Of a stretch of 6,451 nucleotides of DNA, positions 1-4,645 are shown piece after piece; the stretch's first letter is position 1, and each line of letters opens with the position of its first letter. Position numbers and translations under genes: made by a program. Origin of the DNA: a bacterium (GTDB lineage: Bacteria > Electryoneota > Electryoneia > Electryoneales > Electryoneaceae); assembly GCA_014729955.1 (NCBI GenBank), contig WJJA01000280.1, forward strand, positions 1 through 6,451, read 5' to 3'. The notes under the pieces are model-generated. The model was given only the letters and a program-made list of their open reading frames with translations, was not told the DNA's origin and did not search any database.

Positions 1-1
1 G

Positions 2-376
2 GTCTTCGGTCCGGATGAGGTTTTGCTTGAGGAGATCGTTCCGGAGTATCTTCAGTTGAACCAGGAGGGCGATCTTCGTATCGCTCTTGACAAGCGTCTG
101 AACGATGAGTTGCTCGCCGAGGGGTATACGCGCGAACTGGTGAACAAGGTGCAGAACCGTCGAAAATCAATGGACCTGGAGGTGACCCAACGGATCGAGC
201 TTGCCGTTGGATGCGACCGTGAATTGCGCGCCTCGCTGGAACGTTACAAAGACTTGCTGGCACGTGAAGTGTTGGCTGTCGATATCGAATTACACGAATT
301 GAATATCGGTGCAAACGACACCGTCGATGTGAATGATCGAAAAGTTTGGTTGGATGTTAAGCCTTTGACCGAATAA
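2..376 (+). CDS. ileS: Isoleucyl-tRNA synthetase, C-terminal end (partial, 5' cut by window)
   Basis: This is the last 124 codons of a frame already open at the window edge, ending in TAA at 374-376. IleS charges tRNA-Ile with isoleucine in the cytoplasm. The visible part is not the catalytic core but the C-terminal domain that follows the anticodon-binding region in the longer bacterial/eukaryote-like IleS type (DUF5915-like). The recognisable stretch is GDLRIALDKRLNDELLAEGY, followed by TRELVNKVQNRRKSMDLEV and TQRIEL, which matches the usual D-x-x-L-x-x-E-L-x-x-E-G-x-x-R-E-x-V-N-x-x-Q-x-x-R-K pattern. The HIGH and KMSKS motifs must lie upstream of the window. The next gene starts 21 nt downstream, so the two are probably co-transcribed. 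Recognition is by sequence pattern; identity is strong although only the tail is visible. Confidence 0.93.
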   Translation, partial: VFGPDEVLLEEIVPEYLQLNQEGDLRIALDKRLNDELLAEGYTRELVNKVQNRRKSMDLEVTQRIELAVGCDRELRASLERYKDLLAREVLAVDIELHELNIGANDTVDVNDRKVWLDVKPLTE

Positions 377-384
377 GGGTCTTT

Positions 385-390
385 GGAGGA
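385..390 (+). promoter_or_regulatory. Shine-Dalgarno site of the dksA-like gene
   Basis: GGAGGA lies 7 nt before the ATG at 398. This decides the start. The frame could be extended to a TTG at 383, but that would place the ribosome-binding site inside the coding region. Confidence 0.8.
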
Positions 391-397
391 ACTGATC

Positions 398-847
398 ATG
401 GCAAAAAATCCGAACGATACGTCCGAAGACCGGCCGAAACCGCTGGTGGAGTATGAGGACGATATCCGTCGCTTCCGTCCGGAAGACACCGAGCATTTTC
501 GTAACCTGATCCTGAGCAAGATCGAGGCGACGAAACGTGAACTTGGGATCCTGGAAGAATCCTCGATGAACTCATCGGAGGACTATTCCGGGAACAATTC
601 CACGTATTCGCTGCACATGGCGGATCAGGGAACGGATGCGCAGGAGCGCGAGAAAGCCTTTATGCTGGCTGCACGCGAACACAAATTCCTGCAGCACCTG
701 TACCAGGCGCTGGACCGGATCGAACACGGCACGTACGGCTATTGCATGGATACCGGCAAGCCGATCGAGTTTGCACGGCTTGAAGTGGTACCCCATGCGA
801 CGCTTTCCGTGGAAGCGAAGAAGGCGCGGGAGGAAGAGGGCCGTTGA
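398..847 (+). CDS. DksA/TraR-family transcription regulator with a degenerate zinc finger
   Basis: The product is a 149-residue protein. DksA-family proteins enter the RNA polymerase secondary channel through a coiled coil and, in the classical case, act with ppGpp on rRNA and amino-acid promoters. Residues about 30-56 and 80-110 would form the two arms of the coiled coil, and the tip carries MADQGTDAQEREK (74-86), in the place of the acidic D-x-x-D-x-A tip of E. coli DksA. The C-terminal part GTYGYCMDTGKPI (111-123) and RLEVVPHATLSVEAK (127-141) is clearly the family's zinc-finger region. Of the four cysteine positions, only C116 remains; the others are T119, S137 and A140, so zinc binding by the usual four-cysteine site is not expected. 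Similar cysteine-poor forms are known to me from Bacteroidota and Chlorobi, commonly beside ileS and lspA. The start is ATG 398, supported by GGAGGA. The gene lies between ileS and lspA in a tight operon. Its exact regulatory role is inferred from the family. Confidence 0.9.
   Translation: MAKNPNDTSEDRPKPLVEYEDDIRRFRPEDTEHFRNLILSKIEATKRELGILEESSMNSSEDYSGNNSTYSLHMADQGTDAQEREKAFMLAAREHKFLQHLYQALDRIEHGTYGYCMDTGKPIEFARLEVVPHATLSVEAKKAREEEGR
829..833 (+). promoter_or_regulatory. Shine-Dalgarno site favouring a TTG start for lspA
   Basis: GGAGG at 829-833, inside the end of the dksA-like gene, is 10 nt before TTG 844 but 22 nt before the alternative ATG 856. A second purine run, GAGGG (836-840), is also closer to the TTG. 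This spacing favours TTG, giving an overlap with the upstream TGA (TTGA, 844-847) and possible translational coupling. Confidence 0.5.
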
Positions 848-1446
848 CCAGACGGATGGCCGACCAGTTACCGTGGATTGCAGCGGTAGTGATAATCCTG
901 CTGGACCAGTGGACCAAGTGGATCGTGGACACGACCATGCGCCTGGGTCAGTCGATTTCCGTGATCGGCGATCTTCTGCGTTGGACCTATATCCATAACG
1001 ACGGTCTCGCGTTCGGTGTGGAGGTCCCGGGCGGCCGTCTGCTGGGCCTGGTATCGCTTGGCGCTACCCTGGTGTTCATCATCATCCTGCTTCGCATGCG
1101 ACGATCGGAGCCGCTGCATGTACAGGTTGTGCTTGGCTTGATCATCGGCGGCGCGATCGGCAACACGATCGATCGTCTGCGTCAAGGCTACGTGATCGAT
1201 TTTATCGATGTGGACATGCCGAACTGGTTGATGCAACGCTGGCATGTATTCAACATCGCCGATTCAGCGGTGTCCGTGGGTGTGGTACTTCTGCTGCTGT
1301 TCATGCTGCTGGATGCTTTCGGCATAAGAGCCGCCGCGAACTCGGATGCCCTGGACCATGAGCCTGGAGATCCGTCCCCGCCCGAACGGGACGAATCCTA
1401 TGAAGCCCCGGATGTGGCTGTCAAAGAGGAAGAAAACCGGAATTGA
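844..1446 (+). CDS. lspA: Lipoprotein signal peptidase (signal peptidase II)
   Basis: LspA is the inner-membrane aspartyl protease that cleaves the signal peptide of diacylglyceryl-modified prolipoproteins just before the lipidated cysteine. From TTG 844 the protein has 200 residues (196 from ATG 856). All family blocks are present: DQWTK in the first membrane segment (21-25), NDGLAFG (52-58), GGAIGNTIDRLRQGYVIDFI (102-121), and FNIADSAVSVG (136-146). The catalytic aspartates are expected to be D119 (VIDFI) and D140 (IADSA). Four hydrophobic segments are seen, near 10-25, 65-83, 92-107 and 141-157. After the fourth comes an unusual hydrophilic, acidic tail of about 40 residues, rich in D, E and P. 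The TTG start overlaps the dksA-like stop by 4 nt and adds MTRR, a basic N-terminus that fits a cytoplasmic N-terminus; ATG 856 remains possible. The gene is in operon with ileS and the dksA-like gene. Confidence 0.96.
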   Translation: MTRRMADQLPWIAAVVIILLDQWTKWIVDTTMRLGQSISVIGDLLRWTYIHNDGLAFGVEVPGGRLLGLVSLGATLVFIIILLRMRRSEPLHVQVVLGLIIGGAIGNTIDRLRQGYVIDFIDVDMPNWLMQRWHVFNIADSAVSVGVVLLLLFMLLDAFGIRAAANSDALDHEPGDPSPPERDESYEAPDVAVKEEENRN

Positions 1447-1450
1447 GCCG

Positions 1451-2272
1451 ATGATACGCCCTGTTTTTCCATATACCCGAGCGCCGTTTGTCACGGTGCT
1501 CCTTTTGTTTGCGGGGCTTCTCTCCGCCATGACGGTTCCTCTGCAGGCGTCACCCTATCCGGAGCCCAAAGGGTTTGTGAACGACTATGCACAAATCCTG
1601 TCCGCACGGGAATCTCAACGTCTGGAAGCGATCTGCCGTGAAATCATGAAGAAGACCGGTGTCGAACTCGCACTGGTGACGATGGACAGCATCCCGGAAG
1701 GGCAGGACATTTCGCTGTATACCACGGAGTTGGGTCATACGTGGGGTGTGGGAAAAAAAGGAAAAGATCTCGGGGCTGTCCTGCTGTATAAAACCGACCG
1801 TAAAGGAGGTCGCCGTCAGGTGTACCTCGCTACGGGATACGGACTGGAAGGGGATATTCCCGACGCCAAGGCAGGACGTATTCTGGACCAGGTAACGATT
1901 CCCCTGTTACAGGAACGGCGTACCTTTGACGCATTCGCTGCCACGGCCTTGACCATCACTCAGATTGTTGCGCCGGATGTGGAGATCACCGGCAGCGAAG
2001 CGATTCCGCGCACGAGCCGGCGGGCTGAAGAGGAGGAGGTCAATCCGTTCAGCTTTATCATCATGCTGGTCATCGTGGTGATCATGATGTTCAGCCGTAC
2101 CGGTCGGTCTTTGCTCTTCGGAATGATGCTTGGCTCGATGCTGGGCGGAGGCCGCGGGCGCTGGGGCGGCGGCCATTCCGGTTTCGGCGGCGGATTCGGG
2201 GGCTTTGGAGGCGGGTTCGGCGGTTTCGGCGGCGGTGGATTCGGCGGCGGCGGTGCCGGCCGATCATTCTGA
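1451..2272 (+). CDS. TPM-domain (YgcG/DUF477-type) exported membrane protein with Gly-rich tail
   Basis: The product is a 273-residue exported protein. The N-terminus has basic residues (R3, R10), a hydrophobic core (about 13-29) and a probable signal peptidase I site after PLQA (30-33). The TPM domain (TLP18.3/Psb32/MOLO-1 family) follows, about residues 38-175, with FVNDYAQILS (42-51), TGVELALVTMDSIP (69-82), WGVGKKGKDLGAVLLY (98-113) and ATGYGLEGDIPDAKAGRILDQ split around GYG (127-147). After an acidic EEEE linker comes a membrane segment (about 200-214), then a tail rich in GGF/GFGG repeats ending in AGRSF (230-273). The topology is thus a periplasmic or surface TPM domain with one C-terminal anchor. 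Some plant TPM proteins have reported phosphatase activity, but the bacterial role is unsettled. ATG 1451 is chosen because it gives a clean signal peptide and lies 4 nt past the lspA stop; its Shine-Dalgarno is weak. In-frame ATGs at 1400 and 1412 would overlap lspA. LemA, a frequent partner, lies two genes downstream. Confidence 0.88.
   Translation: MIRPVFPYTRAPFVTVLLLFAGLLSAMTVPLQASPYPEPKGFVNDYAQILSARESQRLEAICREIMKKTGVELALVTMDSIPEGQDISLYTTELGHTWGVGKKGKDLGAVLLYKTDRKGGRRQVYLATGYGLEGDIPDAKAGRILDQVTIPLLQERRTFDAFAATALTITQIVAPDVEITGSEAIPRTSRRAEEEEVNPFSFIIMLVIVVIMMFSRTGRSLLFGMMLGSMLGGGRGRWGGGHSGFGGGFGGFGGGFGGFGGGGFGGGGAGRSF
2180..2257 (+). repeat. GC-rich imperfect tandem repeat encoding the Gly/Phe tail
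   Basis: This low-complexity DNA consists of units such as GGTTTCGGCGGCGG, GGCTTTGGAGGCGG and GGTTTCGGCGGCGG, encoding repeated GFGGGFG in the C-terminal tail of the TPM protein. The third-position variation between units (TTC/TTT, GGC/GGA/GGG) argues that the protein pattern, not just recent DNA slippage, is maintained. Confidence 0.75.
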
Positions 2273-2287
2273 CGAGGAGAGAGTTGC

Positions 2288-3025
2288 ATGTCTGATACCA
2301 TTGAAACGCGCGCTCAGCAGGCATTGGATCGCTGGAAGGAATTCTGGGGCGATGCGCTGCAGGCGGTTTATCTGTACGGTTCCGCCGCGCGCGGTGAGTA
2401 CTCCTCGAAAACCAGCGATATCAACCTGTTGCTTCTCGTGGAAAAGGCCGACTACAAGCGGTGGCCCGATGCGGCGACACTGGCAAAACGGTTGGGAAAA
2501 AAGGGGTTTGCCCTGCCGCTGATGCTGAACCGTCATTATATTGAATCCTCGGCGGATGTGTTCCCGATGGAATTTCTCGATATTCAGCTCTTTCATAAGA
2601 CGCTGACCGGCGAGGACATCTTCACGGACCTTCAGATCGATCGCAACGACCTTCGTCTGCAGGCGGAGCGAGAGATTCGTGGCAAATGGGTGCAGCTGCG
2701 CCAGTCCACCCTGGAGCGCGGCAACGAAACCATCGAAATGCGTAATCTGCTTGGAATGACCGTGCCGACCTGGGTGGCGGTGTTTCAGGCGCTGCTGTTC
2801 CTGCAGGAGCAGGAGGTGCCAAGTTCCAAGTCGGAGGTGTTGAAACGCGGTTGTGCGATTGCCGATGTCGACCCGGCTCCGTTTCTCGAGATACAGGCGA
2901 TGAGGCGTGAGAAAAAGGCGCTGAATCGTATGCGCGCCTGGGAGTTAATACGTCAGCTGCTGAACGAGCTGGACAAGCTGATTGCCTATGTCGACAACGA
3001 CGACAGCTTCCGGCTTTCATCCTGA
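2288..3025 (+). CDS. Nucleotidyltransferase-fold protein (MNT/ANT-like) with D-x-N motif
   Basis: The product is a 245-residue soluble protein with no signal peptide or membrane segment. The N-terminal half shows the nucleotidyltransferase signature YGSAARGE (30-37) followed by TSDINLLLLVE (42-52). Catalytic members use G-S-x(n)-D-x-D; here the second aspartate is asparagine (D44-I-N46). A later block, ESSADVFPMEFLDIQ (86-100), then HKTLTGED (103-110), supplies candidate acidic residues (E95, D98) for a third metal ligand and resembles a known bacterial family of stand-alone nucleotidyltransferase-domain proteins, in which D-I-N is common. The C-terminal half (about 115-240) looks all-helical, ending in an acidic and polar segment, and could be a four-helix substrate-binding domain. 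ATG 2288 has GAGGAG (2274-2279) 8 nt upstream and follows the TPM gene after a 15-nt gap. Whether it transfers AMP or another nucleotide, or is inactive, cannot be told from sequence. It resembles aminoglycoside nucleotidyltransferases only in fold, so a resistance role is not supported. Confidence 0.75.
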   Translation: MSDTIETRAQQALDRWKEFWGDALQAVYLYGSAARGEYSSKTSDINLLLLVEKADYKRWPDAATLAKRLGKKGFALPLMLNRHYIESSADVFPMEFLDIQLFHKTLTGEDIFTDLQIDRNDLRLQAEREIRGKWVQLRQSTLERGNETIEMRNLLGMTVPTWVAVFQALLFLQEQEVPSSKSEVLKRGCAIADVDPAPFLEIQAMRREKKALNRMRAWELIRQLLNELDKLIAYVDNDDSFRLSS

Positions 3026-3080
3026 GGATACTCGTTTAACAACCATAGGCTGTGTAAGCGCCGGACAACGATGGGTGTTG

Positions 3081-3085
3081 GGAGG
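3081..3085 (+). promoter_or_regulatory. Shine-Dalgarno site supporting the GTG start of lemA
   Basis: GGAGG lies 8 nt before GTG 3094. It supports the GTG start, which puts the first residues directly at the basic MKRG preceding the membrane segment. Confidence 0.8.
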
Positions 3086-3093
3086 AAAACACC

Positions 3094-3669
3094 GTGAAAC
3101 GTGGGACGATCATTCTTCTGGTAGTGGTCGGGATTCTTGTGATCCTGGCGATCTCTGTCGTGAACTTTTTCGTAGGCACACACAATTCACTCGTCGCCCT
3201 GGACGAGACCGTCAACAATGCCTGGGCGGAAGTGGAGAACAATCTGCAGCGAAGGTATGATCTGATTCCCAATCTGGTGAATACGGTGAAGGGGTTTGCC
3301 GATCAGGAAAAGGAGGTGCTGCTCGGGGTGACGGAAGCCCGTTCACGGGTAGGCGGTGCCGGTTCCGTTTCGGAACGTATCGATGCGGAGAACGACCTCA
3401 GCAATGCTCTCTCGCGACTCCTGGTTGTCGTGGAAAACTATCCCCAGCTGAAATCCGATCAGAACTTCCGTGCATTGCAGGATGAGCTTGCCGGTACGGA
3501 AAACCGTCTCGCGGTGGCACGGAAGCGCTACAACGATGCCGTGCGTGAATTCAATGTGTTGACACGTCAGTTCCCGACGAACTTCGTCGCCAACATGTTC
3601 GGATTCGAAGCGAAGCCCTTTTATGAGGCTCCTGAAGCGGCGCAGGAAGCGCCTACGGTAGAGTTTTAA
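3094..3669 (+). CDS. lemA: LemA family membrane protein
   Basis: The product is a 191-residue protein. A basic N-terminus (MKRG) is followed by one strong membrane segment (about 5-27, TIILLVVVGILVILAIS then VVNFFVG), giving a short cytoplasmic end and a helical domain outside. The family signature comes straight after: HNSLVALDETVNNAWAEVE (30-48), then NNLQRRYDLIPNLVNTVKGF (49-68), which matches the LemA pattern N-x-L-V-x-L-D-E-x-V-x-x-A-W-x-x-V-E...Q-R-R-x-D-L-I-P-N-L-V. A later block, ENDLSNALSRLLVVVENYPQ, followed by LKSDQNFRALQDELAGTENR and LAVARKRYNDAVREFN, is also typical, as is the closing FPTNFVANMFGF. The length is normal for the family. The molecular function of LemA is not established; the fold is a long helical bundle. 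The start is GTG with GGAGG upstream. A 68-nt gap separates it from the nucleotidyltransferase gene, with no convincing promoter in it. The nearby TPM gene is a recurrent genomic partner of lemA. Confidence 0.94.
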   Translation: MKRGTIILLVVVGILVILAISVVNFFVGTHNSLVALDETVNNAWAEVENNLQRRYDLIPNLVNTVKGFADQEKEVLLGVTEARSRVGGAGSVSERIDAENDLSNALSRLLVVVENYPQLKSDQNFRALQDELAGTENRLAVARKRYNDAVREFNVLTRQFPTNFVANMFGFEAKPFYEAPEAAQEAPTVEF

Positions 3670-3679
3670 CACGACTGTC

Positions 3680-4480
3680 ATGTTCAGCCTGAGACGACCG
3701 TTCAATCCTTCCGGCATGGTAGTCTACCTCACGGACTTCGGGCTTGCGGATGACTATGTCGGTCAAATGCACCTGAATCTGCTTCGACTTGCGCCGGGAG
3801 TCAGACCGATCGATCTGTGTCATACGGTCCCGCCGGGCGATATTCGATCCGCAGCCTTCCTGCTCAAACATGACGCCGGCCGTCTTCCGGATGGTGCGGT
3901 CGTCGTTTGTGTCGTAGACCCCGGGGTGGGGACTTCTCGGGAAATCATTGCGCTGCAGTCGGAGCGGAATGTCTTCATGGCCCCCGACAACGGTCTGTTA
4001 AGCCCGTTACGTCGTACATTCACAAGTTCCAATCTCTACCGCGCAACCTTGAAGGGATCGTCTGATCCCTCGATTTCGCGAACCTTCCACGGTCGTGATC
4101 TGTTTACTCCCCTTGCAGCCGACCTTGCGGTGAACCCGATGTCACTGGCCGAAAAGTTTGAGGCGATCGACACTCTTGAGGACTGCTGTATCGATCCGGA
4201 AGCGTCGGGAAGTGATCTCAAAGCAGAGGTTATGTGGATCGATCGCTTCGGGAATCTTGTTACTAACCTTCCCGCCGCCGACATGAGGAAGCGATCTGTT
4301 TATGTGAATGATCGTTCCTTGCGTCGCGTGCAGACCTTCTCGGAAGGCAGAGAAGGAGAATTTGTGTGGCTCGAGGGGAGCCGCGGGACCGTGGAAATCG
4401 TGATCAACAGTGCTTCTGCCGCAGACATAAGCGGGCTGTCGCTGCATGACACGCTTCTTGTAACAGGCGGGGCGGGTTGA
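3680..4480 (+). CDS. DUF62 family SAM hydrolase (SAM hydroxide adenosyltransferase)
   Basis: The product is a 266-residue soluble protein of the family that includes bacterial fluorinase and chlorinase. Most members, including those with ordinary bacterial context, instead hydrolyse S-adenosylmethionine to adenosine and methionine. Visible signatures are VVYLTDFGLADDYVGQM (14-30), DLCHTVPPGDIRSAAFLL (45-62), VVDPGVGT (78-85), APDNGLLSP (101-109) and TFHGRDLFTPLAADLA (135-150) in the N-terminal domain. The C-terminal barrel contains WIDRFGNLVTNL. The extended loop that distinguishes true fluorinases is not apparent, so the hydrolase assignment is preferred; this is an inference. ATG 3680 lies 10 nt after lemA, but has no good Shine-Dalgarno. 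The in-frame ATG at 3716 (MVVYLTDFG) matches where many homologues begin and is a real alternative, giving 254 residues. The gene is last in the run before an intrinsic terminator. Confidence 0.9.
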   Translation: MFSLRRPFNPSGMVVYLTDFGLADDYVGQMHLNLLRLAPGVRPIDLCHTVPPGDIRSAAFLLKHDAGRLPDGAVVVCVVDPGVGTSREIIALQSERNVFMAPDNGLLSPLRRTFTSSNLYRATLKGSSDPSISRTFHGRDLFTPLAADLAVNPMSLAEKFEAIDTLEDCCIDPEASGSDLKAEVMWIDRFGNLVTNLPAADMRKRSVYVNDRSLRRVQTFSEGREGEFVWLEGSRGTVEIVINSASAADISGLSLHDTLLVTGGAG

Positions 4481-4512
4481 GCGACGTTTTCACGAGCAGG
4501 TGATTCCTCCCT

Positions 4513-4544
4513 ACCGATCCGTTGGATCGGATCGGTTTTCTTTC
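4513..4544 (+). terminator. Intrinsic terminator after the SAM hydrolase gene
   Basis: A 9-bp perfect stem is formed by ACCGATCCG (4513-4521) and CGGATCGGT (4528-4536) with loop TTGGAT, followed at once by a T-rich tract TTTCTTTCT. It lies 32 nt past the upstream stop codon. A competing 7-bp hairpin, CCGATCC (4514-4520) with GGATCGG (4524-4530), is possible because GATCGG is repeated in tandem, but only the longer one abuts the T tract. Confidence 0.85.
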
Positions 4545-4552
4545 TATCTTTG
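4522..4552 (+). promoter_or_regulatory. Bacteroidota-type promoter for pgi
   Basis: TATCTTTG at 4545-4552 matches the TAnnTTTG -7 element recognised by the Bacteroidota primary sigma factor. A TTG (4522-4524) lies 20 nt upstream, in the position of the -33 element. The site sits in the only long gap of the window, directly ahead of pgi, and predicts transcription starting near 4558-4562 with a leader of about 85 nt. The -33 element falls in the loop of the preceding terminator. No good sigma70 -35/-10 pair was seen instead. Confidence 0.6.
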
Positions 4553-4557
4553 CTGTG

Positions 4558-4581
4558 CCCGGTCCCTGCGGGAAGATCGGG
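4558..4581 (+). other. Possible small hairpin in the pgi leader
   Basis: CCCGGTC (4558-4564) can pair with GATCGGG (4575-4581), six Watson-Crick pairs plus one G-T, around a 10-nt loop. It lies at the very start of the predicted pgi transcript and could be a 5'-end stabilising stem. No T tract follows, so it is not a terminator. The rest of the leader, up to the pgi ribosome-binding site, shows nothing further that I recognise. Confidence 0.3.
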
Positions 4582-4645
4582 CGGCACATCTGCACGCTTG
4601 CATTCAAGGCGACACGATACCGAATCGTCCGGAAGGGAGACCGGC

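Noticed and set aside
1921..1928. TACCTTTG, a match to the TAnnTTTG promoter element
   Set aside because: It lies inside the TPM coding region, has no TTG at the right distance upstream, and no gene starts shortly after it.
1960..2301. Long minus-strand open frame encoding a proline-rich protein
   Set aside because: It is the antisense of the glycine-rich repeat (GGN codons read as proline), overlaps a well-supported gene, and has no family features.
2288..3025. Antibiotic-resistance nucleotidyltransferase or a MNT/HEPN toxin-antitoxin antitoxin
   Set aside because: There is no adjacent HEPN gene, the motif is D-x-N, and the protein is longer than a minimal MNT antitoxin; fold similarity alone does not support either role.
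3016..3028. Small palindrome ATCCTGAGGAT at the end of the nucleotidyltransferase gene
   Set aside because: The arms are 5 bp with a single-base centre and no T tract; it is too short for a terminator and has no partner sites suggesting an operator.
3026..3093. Possible independent promoter for lemA
   Set aside because: No TAnnTTTG element or convincing -35/-10 pair could be found in the 68-nt gap; read-through from upstream is simpler.
3680..4480. Fluorinase or chlorinase identity for the DUF62 gene
   Set aside because: The motifs fit the common SAM hydrolase branch; no halogenase-specific loop or halometabolite gene context is seen.
4550..4645. In-frame N-terminal extension of pgi
   Set aside because: It overlaps the predicted promoter and leader, has no similarity to the family, and ATG 4646 has a well-placed ribosome-binding site.
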